Positions 25,414 to 34,025 of a stretch of 64,000 nucleotides of DNA are shown here, in pieces; the stretch's first letter is position 1, and every line of letters begins with the position of its first letter. Location of the stretch: contig NZ_FOLP01000010.1 of NCBI RefSeq assembly GCF_900112425.1, positions 62,001 to 126,000 of the forward strand. The letters run 5' to 3'. This stretch comes from Variovorax sp. OK212. GTDB lineage: Bacteria; Pseudomonadota; Gammaproteobacteria; Burkholderiales; Burkholderiaceae_C. A model generated the notes under the pieces. It was not told the DNA's origin. It did not search any database and saw only the letters and a list, made by a program, of their open reading frames with translations. The position numbers and the translations under genes were made by a program.

Positions 25414-26475
25414 TCAATCGACGGCGCAAGCCGCCTCCTCTTCACCGGACAGCTCTTCGTCTGCCTGGTGCTGCACGGGCATGCGGTCCATGCGGTCCGC
25501 GAGCCCGTCGAAATAGTCGCCGACCGCGCGCAGCTGCTCGGCACAGTCCTCGATGGTGTTCATCTGCGCGCGGAACGCCTCGCCGTCGGGCAGCGTGCGC
25601 ACGTACCAGCCGATGTGCTTGCGCGCCGTGCGCACACCGCTGTAGTCGCCGTACAGCGCATAGTGCTCCACCAGATGGTCGAGCAGCAAGCGGCGCACTT
25701 CCACCACGAGCGGCGGCGCGCGGTGCGTGCCGGTCTCCAGGAAGTGCGCGATCTCGCGGAAGATCCACGGCCGGCCTTGCGCCGCGCGGCCGATCATCAC
25801 CGCGTCGGCGCCCGTGGCCGCCAGCACGTCGCGCGCCTTCTCGGGCGAGCGGATGTCGCCGTTGGCCACCACCGGCACGCGCACCGCGGCCTTCACGGCG
25901 GCGATGGTGTCGTACTCGGCGTGGCCCTTGTAGCCTTGCTCGCGCGTGCGTCCGTGCACGGTGAGCATCTGCACGCCGGCGGCTTCGAAATCGCGCGCCA
26001 GCTTCACCGCGTTGCGCTGGTCGTGGCTCCAGCCGGTGCGCATCTTCAGCGTGACCGGCACGTTGAAGGGCTGCGCCGCATCGACCACGGCCTGCACGAT
26101 CTCCAGCGCCAGCGGCTCGTCGCGCATCAGCGCCGAGCCGGCCCACTTGTTGCAGACCTTCTTGGCCGGGCAGCCCATGTTGATGTCGATGATCTGCGCG
26201 CCGCGCTCGATGTTGTAGACCGTGGCCTCGGCCATCATGGCCGCGTCGGTGCCGGCGATCTGCACCGCGATGGGACCGGGCTCGCCGTCGTGGTTCGCGC
26301 GGCGCGAGGTCTTCAGCGTGCCCCAGAGTTCCTTGCGCGACGTGACCATCTCGCTGACCGCATAGCCCGCGCCGAGTTCACGGCACAGCATGCGGAACGG
26401 CCGGTCCGTCACGCCGGCCATGGGCGCGACGAACAGGCGGTTTTCCAGCGTATGGGTGCCGATCTGCAAGGTCAT
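25414..26475 (-). CDS. dusB: tRNA-dihydrouridine synthase B
   Basis: A 353-aa FMN-dependent Dus enzyme that reduces specific uridines in the tRNA D-loop. Family features: LFVAPMAGVTDRPFR at the N terminus, IIDINMGCPAKKVCNKWAGS with the catalytic cysteine, LKMRTGW, VHGRTREQGY and VVANGDIRS for FMN binding. The start at 26475 (MTLQIGTHTL) is family-consistent although the upstream sequence is pyrimidine-rich and lacks a clear ribosome site. First gene of dusB-fis-purH. Confidence 0.95.
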   Translation of the reverse strand: MTLQIGTHTLENRLFVAPMAGVTDRPFRMLCRELGAGYAVSEMVTSRKELWGTLKTSRRANHDGEPGPIAVQIAGTDAAMMAEATVYNIERGAQIIDINMGCPAKKVCNKWAGSALMRDEPLALEIVQAVVDAAQPFNVPVTLKMRTGWSHDQRNAVKLARDFEAAGVQMLTVHGRTREQGYKGHAEYDTIAAVKAAVRVPVVANGDIRSPEKARDVLAATGADAVMIGRAAQGRPWIFREIAHFLETGTHRAPPLVVEVRRLLLDHLVEHYALYGDYSGVRTARKHIGWYVRTLPDGEAFRAQMNTIEDCAEQLRAVGDYFDGLADRMDRMPVQHQADEELSGEEEAACAVD

Positions 26476-26669
26476 TTGGAAGGGGAGCGGTGCGCGTTCG
26501 GCTGCTGAAAAATGAGGCACGATTGTAGCCACGCCGCATTTCAGCGACTGAAACGATTTGCGGCCTGGGTACCCGAGTAAACACCGGGTCGCCGCGGGGC
26601 TTTCGGGGCCTTCTCCCACGCGGTTGCGACGTGAGCACTGCCTATACTTCGCCGACTTCACCCGACCTC

Positions 26670-27134
26670 ATGCAAGCCTGGCTCGACTCTCTCATGGCGC
26701 TGCTGGCGCTGCCGCAATACGGTCTCTCGACCTTGTTCGTGGCGGCTTTCGTCTCCGCGACGCTGCTGCCCGTGGGCTCCGAGCCGTTTCTCTTCGGGCT
26801 GCTCAAGCTCAACCCCGACATGTTCTGGCCGGCCATCGCGGTGGCCACCGTCGGCAACACGCTGGGCGGCGCGGTCGACTGGTGGATGGGCTACGGCGCG
26901 CACAAGGTCGCCGACAAATACTCGCACTCGAAACACCATGTGCGAGTTTTGGGCTGGCTGGAACGGCTCGGCCCGAAGGCCTGCCTGCTGAGCTGGCTGC
27001 CGCTGGTGGGCGATCCGCTGTGCGCGGTGGCCGGCTGGCTCAAGCTGCCGTTCTGGCCTTGCGTGGCCTACATGGCCATCGGCAAGTTCCTGCGCTACAT
27101 CACCATGACGGTGGCGCTGCTGCAGATCTTCTGA
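26670..27134 (+). CDS. YqaA/DedA-like small inner-membrane protein
   Basis: A 154-aa membrane protein of the YqaA branch of the SNARE-associated/DedA superfamily. Hydrophobic segments include LSTLFVAAFVSATLLPVGSE, an internal GNTLGGAVDWWMGYG motif and PLVGDPLCAVAGWLKLPFWP. These match the conserved Gly/Pro-containing re-entrant loops of this group, which is linked to membrane homeostasis and possibly lipid flipping. Start is uncertain: ATG 26670 is preferred; GTG 26631 would add 13 residues, but a TATACT element at 26643-26648 would then lie inside the gene. Its stop codon abuts that of the convergent glutathione transferase gene. Confidence 0.82.
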   Translation: MQAWLDSLMALLALPQYGLSTLFVAAFVSATLLPVGSEPFLFGLLKLNPDMFWPAIAVATVGNTLGGAVDWWMGYGAHKVADKYSHSKHHVRVLGWLERLGPKACLLSWLPLVGDPLCAVAGWLKLPFWPCVAYMAIGKFLRYITMTVALLQIF

Positions 27135-27809
27135 TCAGCTCAGCAGCCCGTAGGGGCCGCCGCGCTCGAGCGCGCGCTTGTACGCGGGGCGCGCGTGAAC
27201 GCGCTCCAGGTAGGCCATGAGCTTCGGGCGCTTCGCGTCGAGCCCGCCGCGCGCCTGCGCCGCTTCCACCGGGAAGCTCATCTGGATGTCGGCGCCGCTG
27301 AACTCATCGCCGGCGAACCACTCGCTCTTGCTCAGTTCGCCTTCCATGAAGTTCAGGTGCCCCACGATGTTCGGGTTGATGAACGCGCCCTTGGCCTTGG
27401 CCGCGATGGCCTTGGCGATCGGCTTCGCGAAGAACGGCATCTTCGCGGTCTCGATGCGGTCGAACACCAGCTTCAGCAGCAGCGGCGACATGGCCGAGCC
27501 TTCGGCGAAGTGCAGCCAGTAGCGATAGCGCAGCGCCTCCGGCGTGCCGGCCGCGGGCGCGAGGCGGCCCTGGCCGAAGCGCTCGATGACGGTCTCGATG
27601 ATCGCGCCCGATTCCGCGAGCGCGAGTCCGTCATCCGTGGTGACAACCGGTGACTTGCCCAGCGGATGAACGGCCCGCAGCGAAGCGGGCGCCAACATGG
27701 TCTGCGGATCGCGCTGGTAGTGGACGATCTCGTAAGGCAGCTCGAGTTCTTCGAGCAGCCAGAGCACACGTTGCGAACGCGAGTTGTTGAGGTGGTGGAC
27801 GGTGAGCAT
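27135..27809 (-). CDS. Glutathione S-transferase family protein
   Basis: A 224-aa cytosolic GST. The N-terminal thioredoxin-fold domain shows VHHLNNSRSQRVLWLLEELE, HPLGKSPVV (cis-Pro) and LAESGAIIETVIERFG (glutathione gamma-Glu contact). An all-helical C-terminal domain follows. The SRSQR segment places a serine/arginine-type catalytic region at the N terminus, as in bacterial beta/theta-like GSTs. Substrate unknown. It lies alone, with a structured repeat between its promoter side and ychF. Confidence 0.93.
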   Translation of the reverse strand: MLTVHHLNNSRSQRVLWLLEELELPYEIVHYQRDPQTMLAPASLRAVHPLGKSPVVTTDDGLALAESGAIIETVIERFGQGRLAPAAGTPEALRYRYWLHFAEGSAMSPLLLKLVFDRIETAKMPFFAKPIAKAIAAKAKGAFINPNIVGHLNFMEGELSKSEWFAGDEFSGADIQMSFPVEAAQARGGLDAKRPKLMAYLERVHARPAYKRALERGGPYGLLS

Positions 27810-27891
27810 GAAGGCGGGCCTTGTGAAGGAATTCGGGGCGCGCGCAGTCTACCGAACAACTCTCCCGAAAAGAGCCGCATGGCTCCTTCCA

Positions 27892-27991
27892 GGAAACACC
27901 GAGGAACCGGCTTTGCCGGGCCTCAGGTGTTGTGCCCCCGTGGCAGGGGAAGGCGCAGCGACACGAAGTGCGCGCGGCCCGGGGGGCGAGC
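27892..27991. repeat. Structured intergenic repeat, copy C
   Basis: A second copy of the element at 2411-2506. Stems: AACACCG/C.GGTGTT (27895-27901 with 27924 and 27926-27931), AGG/CCT (27902-27904 with 27921-27923), CCGGC-ttt-GCCGG (27907-27919), a C5/G4 hairpin, then CGACACGAAGTGCGCG and GGGGGGCGAGC. TGG/CCA of copy A is AGG/CCT here, a compensatory change that keeps the pair. It ends 4 nt before the ychF stop codon. Confidence 0.75.
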
Positions 27992-27995
27992 CCTT

Positions 27996-29087
27996 TCAGG
28001 AGCTGAACAGGAAGTTCATCACGTCGCCATCCTTCACGACGTATTCCTTGCCTTCCGAACGCATCTTCCCCGCGTCCTTCGCGCCCTGCTCGCCCTTGAA
28101 GGCGATGTAGTCCTCGAACGCGATGGTCTGGGCGCGGATGTAGCCCTTCTCGAAGTCGCCGTGGATCACGCCGGCGGCTTGCGGGCCGGTGTCGCCGATG
28201 TGGATGGTCCAGGCGCGCACTTCCTTCACGCCGGCGGTGAAGTAGGTCTGCAGGCCCAGCAGCTTGAAGGCCGCGCGGATCAGGCGGTTCAGGCCCGGCT
28301 CTTCCTGGCCGATCTCGGCGAGGAACATCTTCTTGTCTTCGTCGTCCATCTCGGCCAGGTCGGCTTCGATCTTGGCGCAGATGGCGACCACGGGCGCACC
28401 CTGCTTGGCGGCGTATTCGCGCAGGCGGTCGAGGTAGGGGTTGTTCTCGAAGCCGTCTTCGGCCACGTTGCCCACGAACATCGCGGGCTTGGCGGTGATC
28501 AGCGTGAAGCTCTTCACCAGCGGCTGCTCTTCCTTCGTGAACTCGAGCGCGCGCACCGGCGTGTTCTCGTTCAGCGCGGCCTGGCAGCGCTCGAGCAGGC
28601 CGACGAGCTTCTGCGCGTCCTTGTCGCCGGAACGCGCCACCTTGGTGTGGCGGTGCAGCGCCTTCTCGACCGTGGCCAGGTCGGCCAGGCAGAGTTCGGT
28701 CTGGATCACTTCGATGTCGGAGATCGGGTCGACCTTGCCGGCCACGTGGATCACGTTCTCGTCGTCGAAGCAGCGCACCACGTTCACCGTGGCATCGGTC
28801 TCGCGGATGTGCGCGAGGAACTTGTTGCCCAGGCCTTCGCCGGTGCTGGCGCCGGCCACCAGGCCGGCGATGTCGACGAACTCGACGATGGCGGGCACCA
28901 CGCGCTCGGGCTTCACGATCTCGCTCAGCTGGGCGAGGCGGGGATCGGGCACTTCCACCACGCCGACGTTCGGCTCGATGGTGCAGAAGGGGTAGTTTTC
29001 CGCCGCGATGCCGGCCTTGGTCAACGCATTGAAAAGGGTGGATTTACCGACGTTGGGCAGGCCGACGATGCCGCATTGCAAACTCAT
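27996..29087 (-). CDS. ychF: Redox-responsive GTPase/ATPase YchF (OLA1 family)
   Basis: A 363-aa Obg-superfamily nucleotide hydrolase that prefers ATP and associates with ribosomes. The P-loop GLPNVGKSTLFNALT, the switch region DIAGLVAGASTGEGLGN and the C-terminal TGS domain ending VVKDGDVMNFLFSS are present. ATG 29087 is preceded by AAGAGGA and begins the canonical MSLQCGIVGLPNVGKS. Divergent from the ribose operon across 208 nt. Confidence 0.96.
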   Translation of the reverse strand: MSLQCGIVGLPNVGKSTLFNALTKAGIAAENYPFCTIEPNVGVVEVPDPRLAQLSEIVKPERVVPAIVEFVDIAGLVAGASTGEGLGNKFLAHIRETDATVNVVRCFDDENVIHVAGKVDPISDIEVIQTELCLADLATVEKALHRHTKVARSGDKDAQKLVGLLERCQAALNENTPVRALEFTKEEQPLVKSFTLITAKPAMFVGNVAEDGFENNPYLDRLREYAAKQGAPVVAICAKIEADLAEMDDEDKKMFLAEIGQEEPGLNRLIRAAFKLLGLQTYFTAGVKEVRAWTIHIGDTGPQAAGVIHGDFEKGYIRAQTIAFEDYIAFKGEQGAKDAGKMRSEGKEYVVKDGDVMNFLFSS

Positions 29088-29199
29088 GGGAGGTCCTCTT
29101 GGGTAACCGGCGATTTTAGGCGAGCATGGCTGCACGCCCGCGCGGCGGGGCTTCGGACCCCTTTTTGCCTGCCTTCGGCATCAGGGTTAAACCCGATTA

Positions 29200-29235
29200 G
29201 CAAACGTTTGCGCAAACGTTTCCCTCAGCTAACAT
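29200..29235 (+). promoter_or_regulatory. rbs promoter with tandem LacI-type operators
   Basis: Two directly adjacent 12-mers, GCAAACGTTTGC (29200-29211, perfect palindrome) and GCAAACGTTTCC (29212-29223), match the CAAACGTTTG core bound by RbsR/PurR-type LacI proteins. A promoter overlaps them: TTGCGC (29208-29213), 16-nt spacer, TAACAT (29230-29235). Occupancy would cover the -35 and repress rbsBACRKD. RbsR is encoded in the operon, which would make the loop autoregulatory. Confidence 0.8.
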
Positions 29236-29295
29236 CGGAGCCCCCGGCCCAGACCGGCGTACCGCTCTGATCAACCACCTCAGGAGACATTCACC

Positions 29296-30249
29296 ATGAA
29301 GTTCACCCGCCGTACCCTGCAAAGCGCTGCCGCTCTCACGCTGTTGGGCGCCATTGCCGCAACGCCCGCCTTCGCCCAGGACAAGCCGAAGGTCGCGCTG
29401 GTCATGAAGTCGCTGGCCAACGAATTCTTCCGCACCATGGAAGACGGCGCCAAGGCGCACCAGAAGGCCCACGCCGCCGAGTACACGCTGGTGGCCAACG
29501 GCATCAAGGACGAGACCGACACCGCCGCGCAGATCAAGATGGTCGAGCAGATGGTGGCGCAGAAGATCAACGCGCTGGTCATCGCGCCGGCCGATTCGAA
29601 GGCGCTGGTGCCGGTCATCAAGGCGGCCATCGACAAGGGCATCCTGGTGGTCAACATCGACAACCAGCTCGACGCCGCCGCGCTGAAGGAAAAAGCCATT
29701 CAAGTGCCCTTCGTGGGCCCCGACAACCGCGCCGGCGCCAAGCTGGTGGGCGACGCGCTCGCCAAGGACCTGAAGTCGGGCGACAAGGTCGGCATCATCG
29801 AAGGCGTGTCGACCACCTTCAATGCGCAGCAGCGCACGCTGGGTTATCAAGACGCCATGAAGGCCGCCGGCGTGACGGTGGTGGGCGTGCAGTCCGGCCA
29901 GTGGGAAATCGACAAGGGCAACACGGTGGCCGCCGGCATGATGCGCGAGCACCCCGACCTGAAGGCCCTGCTGGCCGGCAACGACAGCATGGCGCTGGGT
30001 GCCGTGGCCGCCGTCAAGGCCGCGGGCAAGACCGGCAAGGTGCTGGTGGTGGGCTACGACAACATCGGCGCCATCAAGCCGATGCTGAAGGACGGCCGCG
30101 TGCTCGCCACCGCCGACCAGTTCGCCGCCAAGCAGGCCGTGTTCGGCATCGAGACCGCGCTGAAGGCCATCGCCGACAAGAAGAAGCAGTCGGAAATGCC
30201 CGCCGAGGTGAAGACCGACGTGGTGCTGGTCACCAAGGACTCGAAGTAA
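29296..30249 (+). CDS. rbsB: Ribose ABC transporter, periplasmic binding protein
   Basis: A 317-aa periplasmic sugar-binding protein of the RbsB/peripla_BP_4 type. A signal peptide (KFTRRTLQSAAALTLLGAIA, cleaved near AFA-QD) is followed by KVALVMKSLANEFFRTMEDG, APADSKALVPVIKAA, VPFVGPDNRAGAKLVG and VGYDNIGAIKPML, all typical sugar-contact regions. AGGAG lies just upstream of the ATG. First gene of the operon; 39 nt separate it from the preferred rbsA start. Confidence 0.95.
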   Translation: MKFTRRTLQSAAALTLLGAIAATPAFAQDKPKVALVMKSLANEFFRTMEDGAKAHQKAHAAEYTLVANGIKDETDTAAQIKMVEQMVAQKINALVIAPADSKALVPVIKAAIDKGILVVNIDNQLDAAALKEKAIQVPFVGPDNRAGAKLVGDALAKDLKSGDKVGIIEGVSTTFNAQQRTLGYQDAMKAAGVTVVGVQSGQWEIDKGNTVAAGMMREHPDLKALLAGNDSMALGAVAAVKAAGKTGKVLVVGYDNIGAIKPMLKDGRVLATADQFAAKQAVFGIETALKAIADKKKQSEMPAEVKTDVVLVTKDSK

Positions 30250-30288
30250 GCGGCCGCCAAAGTGCAGACGTCGACAGCCTCCGCCGCC

Positions 30289-31908
30289 ATGAATCCCCCT
30301 GCCGCCCAGCCCGTGCTCTCCCTGAGCGCCATGGGCAAGGACTACGCGGCGCCGGTGCTGGACGACGTCTCGCTGGTGCTCAACGCCGGTGAAGTGCTGG
30401 CCCTCACGGGCGAGAACGGCGCCGGCAAGAGCACGCTGTCGAAGATGGTCTGCGGCCTGGTGCAGCCCACGCGCGGCCAGATGCTGCTCGACGGCCAGCC
30501 CTTCGCGCCCGGCTCGCGCCGCGACGCCGAGCGGCTGGGCGTGCGCATGGTCATGCAGGAGCTCGGCCTCGTCACCACGCTGTCGGTGGCCGAGAACCTG
30601 CTGCTGGACCGCCTCCCCCACAAGACCGGCTGGATCCGTCGCGCCAGGCTGCACGAGCTGGCCGCGCTTCAGCTGGCCAAGATCGGCATGCAGAACATCG
30701 ACCCGGCCACGCCGGTGGCGCGGCTGGGCATCGGCCAGCAGCAGATGGTCGAAATTGCACGCAACCTGCAGGACGACACGCGCGTGCTGGTGCTCGACGA
30801 GCCCACCGCCATGCTGACCCCGCGCGAAACCTCGCACCTGTTCGAGCAGATTGACCTGCTGAAGGCGCGCGGCGTGGCCATCGTCTACGTGTCGCACCGC
30901 CTCGAGGAACTGCAGCGCATCGCCGACCGCGTGGCGGTGCTGCGCGACGGCCGCCTGGTCGACGTGCGCGCCATGGCCGGCGTGCGCGAATCCGAACTGG
31001 TGCAGCGCATGGTCGGGCGCGAGGTGCACGAGCACGAAGGCCGCGAACGCCGCGTGGCGGGCCCGGTGCTGCTGAGCGCACGCGGCATCGGCCGCGCGCA
31101 GGCCGTGCGCGGCGTCGACATCGACCTGCGCGCGGGCGAAGTCATGGGCCTGGCCGGCCTGGTCGGCTCGGGCCGGACCGAACTCGTGCGCCTGCTGTTC
31201 GGCGCCGACCGTGCCGACCGCGGCGAGATCACGCTGCACGAGAACGGCAAGGTCACGCATCACGCCCGCAAGGGCTGGCGCTCGCCGATGCAGGCCATCC
31301 GCGCCGGCATCGGGCTGGTCACGGAAGACCGCAAGTCGCAGGGGCTGCTGCTGCCGCAGTCGATCCGCGTCAACGCGACGCTGAGCGACCTGGGCGCCGT
31401 CTCGCGCGCCGGCTGGCTGCAACCGGCCAAGGAGCGCGGCATTGCGCAGAAGCTGGTGGAGCTGCTGCGCATCCGCTCGCGCAACATCGAACAACCGGTG
31501 GCCACGCTCAGCGGCGGCAACCAGCAGAAGGTGGTGTTCGCGCGCTGGCTGCACCGCGAATGCAAGGTGCTGCTGCTCGACGAGCCCACGCGCGGCGTCG
31601 ACGTGGGCGCGCGCGCCGACCTCTATGCCCAGCTCGACCGCATGACCGACGACGGCCGCGCGCTGCTCATGGTGTCCAGCGACCTGCGCGAACTGATGGC
31701 CATGTGCGACCGCATCGGCGTGATGAGCGCCGGGCGCCTGGTCGCGGTGTTCGAGCGCGGCGAATGGAGCGAGCAGTCGCTGCTGGCGGCCGCCTTCAGC
31801 GACGCCACCGGACGCGCCGCCAATCCGCAGGCGAGCGCCGCCCCTTCAACCGAGTCAACCGCTTCAGCCGTTCCCGACCAGACCGCGGTCACCGCCGACA
31901 CACCATGA
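30289..31908 (+). CDS. rbsA: Ribose ABC transporter, ATP-binding protein
   Basis: A 539-aa double-ABC ATPase. First domain: Walker A TGENGAGKSTLSK, Q-loop VMQELGLV, signature LGIGQQQMVEIARNL, Walker B VLVLDEPTAM. Second domain: degenerate Walker A GLVGSGRTELVR, EDRKSQGLL, signature LSGGNQQKVVFARWL, Walker B VLLLDEPTRGVD. This asymmetric pair is normal for sugar importers. Start: ATG 30289 is preferred; GTG 30262 is an alternative nine codons upstream; neither has a strong ribosome site. Its stop overlaps the rbsC ATG (ATGA). The C-terminal 30 residues are Ala/Ser/Thr-rich. Confidence 0.95.
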   Translation: MNPPAAQPVLSLSAMGKDYAAPVLDDVSLVLNAGEVLALTGENGAGKSTLSKMVCGLVQPTRGQMLLDGQPFAPGSRRDAERLGVRMVMQELGLVTTLSVAENLLLDRLPHKTGWIRRARLHELAALQLAKIGMQNIDPATPVARLGIGQQQMVEIARNLQDDTRVLVLDEPTAMLTPRETSHLFEQIDLLKARGVAIVYVSHRLEELQRIADRVAVLRDGRLVDVRAMAGVRESELVQRMVGREVHEHEGRERRVAGPVLLSARGIGRAQAVRGVDIDLRAGEVMGLAGLVGSGRTELVRLLFGADRADRGEITLHENGKVTHHARKGWRSPMQAIRAGIGLVTEDRKSQGLLLPQSIRVNATLSDLGAVSRAGWLQPAKERGIAQKLVELLRIRSRNIEQPVATLSGGNQQKVVFARWLHRECKVLLLDEPTRGVDVGARADLYAQLDRMTDDGRALLMVSSDLRELMAMCDRIGVMSAGRLVAVFERGEWSEQSLLAAAFSDATGRAANPQASAAPSTESTASAVPDQTAVTADTP

Positions 31909-32903
31909 ACGCAGCCACCAAACCGACATCGACCGCCACGCCTTCGGCGCCCTCCGCGCTGAAGGGCCAGCTCGGCACGTACCTGGGCCTCACGGTCGTG
32001 CTCGTGGGCATGATCGCGCTGTTCGGCTCGCTGAGCGAATACTTCCTGACGCGCGAGACCTTCGTCTCCATCGCCAACGAGATTCCCGCGCTGGCCGTGA
32101 TGGCGGTGGGCATGACCTTCGTGCTGATCATCGCGGGCATCGACCTGTCGGTCGGCTCGGTGCTGGCGCTCAGCGCCGCAGTCACCGCCGCCGCCATCCT
32201 CGAATGGAAGCTCTCGGTGCCCGTGGCCGCGGTGCTCGGCCTGGTCACCGGGCTCATCTGCGGCACGGTCACGGGCGCGGTGTCGGTCGCCTGGCGGCTG
32301 CCGAGCTTCATCGTCTCGCTGGGCATGCTCGAAGCCGTGCGCGGCGGCGCCTACCTGGTGACCGACTCGCGCACGCAGTACGTGGGCGACGCCATCTCGG
32401 GCCTGGCCGCGCCGTGGATCGGCGGCATCTCCGCCGCCTTCGTGCTGGCCGTGGTGCTGGTGGTGATCGGGCAGCTGGTGCTCACGCGCACGGTGTTCGG
32501 CCGGCACGTGGTGGGCATCGGCACCAACGAGGAAGCCATGCGCCTGGCGGGCGTGGACCCGCGCCCCATCCGCATCATCGTGTTCGCCGTGACCGGCCTG
32601 CTGGCAGGCCTTGCGGGCCTGATGCAGTCGGCCCGCCTCGAAGCGGCCGACCCGAACGCCGGCGTGGGCATCGAGCTGCAGGTGATCGCGGCGGTGGTCA
32701 TCGGCGGCACCAGCCTGATGGGCGGGCGCGGCTCGGTCGTCAACACCTTCTTCGGCGTGCTGATCATCGCGGTGCTGGAGGCCGGCCTGGCCCAGGTGGG
32801 CGCGAGCGAGCCGAGCAAACGCATCATCACCGGCGCCGTGATCGTGGTGGCCGTCATCATCGACACCCTGCGCCAGCGCCGTGCCGATCGCCGCCTGGCT
32901 TGA
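31905..32903 (+). CDS. rbsC: Ribose ABC transporter permease
   Basis: A 332-aa inner-membrane permease of the BPD_transp_2 family with about eight to ten hydrophobic segments. Conserved stretches include IPALAVMAVGMTFVLIIAGI followed by DLSVGSV, the coupling-helix region GIGTNEEAMRLAGVDPRPI, and IAAVVIGGTSLMGGRGSV. Translationally coupled to rbsA by a 4-nt overlap. Confidence 0.95.
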   Translation: MNAATKPTSTATPSAPSALKGQLGTYLGLTVVLVGMIALFGSLSEYFLTRETFVSIANEIPALAVMAVGMTFVLIIAGIDLSVGSVLALSAAVTAAAILEWKLSVPVAAVLGLVTGLICGTVTGAVSVAWRLPSFIVSLGMLEAVRGGAYLVTDSRTQYVGDAISGLAAPWIGGISAAFVLAVVLVVIGQLVLTRTVFGRHVVGIGTNEEAMRLAGVDPRPIRIIVFAVTGLLAGLAGLMQSARLEAADPNAGVGIELQVIAAVVIGGTSLMGGRGSVVNTFFGVLIIAVLEAGLAQVGASEPSKRIITGAVIVVAVIIDTLRQRRADRRLA

Positions 32904-32936
32904 CGACACCCCACCTCACGAGGAACTGCAAGAACC

Positions 32937-34025
32937 ATGGCCACCATCAAGGACGTCGCACTGAAGGCGGAGGTTTCCGTCACCACCGTGTCGCACGTGG
33001 TCAACGACACCCGCCACGTGAGCCCCAAGGTGCGCGAGCGCGTGGAGCTGGCCATTCGCGAGCTGGGCTACGTGCCCAACGCGATGGCGCGCAGCCTGAA
33101 GAGCAACACCACCTCGACGCTGGGCATGCTCATTCCGAACAGCTCGAACCCCTACTTCGCCGAGATCGTGCGCATCGTGGAAGACCGCTGCTTCGGCGCC
33201 GGCTACACGCTGGTGCTGTGCAACACCGACGACGAGCCCCACCGCCAGAGCGTGTACCTGCAGGTGCTGGCCGAGCGCCGCATCGACGGGCTGATCGTGG
33301 TGTCGACCGGCGCGGGCGACGACCATTCGCTGGTGCAGCAGCTGCACGGCCTGCGCGTGCCGACGGTGCTGGTCGACCGCGAGATTGCCGACCCGAGCTG
33401 CGACCTGGTGGAAACCGCGCACATGCAGGGCGGCCTGCTCGCGGTGCGCCACCTGCTGTCGCTGGGCCACAAGCGCATTGCCTGCATCGGCGGGCCGGTG
33501 GGCGTGATGCCCAGCGAGCAGCGCATCGAGGGCTGGCGCATGGCGCTGGCCGAGGCCGGCGCCACCCCCGACATTGCCGACGCCAACTCGCTGCTGTGGC
33601 GCGGCGGCTTCACGAGCCAGGGCGGCTACGAGGCCATGCACGCCATCCTGCGCACCGAGAAGAAGCCGTCGGCCGTGTTCGTCTGCAACGACCTGATGGC
33701 CATCGGCGCGCTGCGCGCGGCGCATGAAAGCGGCGTGCACGTGCCCGACGAGCTCTCGATCGTCGGCTTCGACGACATCGAACTCTCGGCCTACACGAGC
33801 CCCGCGCTCACCACCGTGGCGCAGCCCAAGGAGCGCATCGGCGCGCTGGCGGTCGACATGCTGCTCGAACGCGTCGGCGGCAAGCGCCGCGACGCGCGCA
33901 AGGTGGTGCTGCAGCCCGAGCTGTGCGTGCGCGCCTCGACCGCGCGGCACGCGAGCTTCCGCGAGACCACCGTGCCTGCCAGCGAAACGCCTGCAACGGC
34001 AACCCGAAAGTCCCGAACCCCGTGA
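32937..34025 (+). CDS. rbsR: LacI-family ribose operon repressor
   Basis: A 362-aa LacI/GalR regulator. The N-terminal DNA-binding domain reads TIKDVALKAEVSVTTVSHVV with the hinge helix in NAMARSLKS, and the rest is a sugar-binding core (SIVGFDDIELSAYTSPALTT). Encoded inside the rbs operon, it most likely binds the tandem GCAAACGTTT sites at 29200-29223 and is released by ribose. Its stop overlaps the rbsK start (TGATG). The C-terminal 20 residues are a non-conserved tail. Confidence 0.94.
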   Translation: MATIKDVALKAEVSVTTVSHVVNDTRHVSPKVRERVELAIRELGYVPNAMARSLKSNTTSTLGMLIPNSSNPYFAEIVRIVEDRCFGAGYTLVLCNTDDEPHRQSVYLQVLAERRIDGLIVVSTGAGDDHSLVQQLHGLRVPTVLVDREIADPSCDLVETAHMQGGLLAVRHLLSLGHKRIACIGGPVGVMPSEQRIEGWRMALAEAGATPDIADANSLLWRGGFTSQGGYEAMHAILRTEKKPSAVFVCNDLMAIGALRAAHESGVHVPDELSIVGFDDIELSAYTSPALTTVAQPKERIGALAVDMLLERVGGKRRDARKVVLQPELCVRASTARHASFRETTVPASETPATATRKSRTP

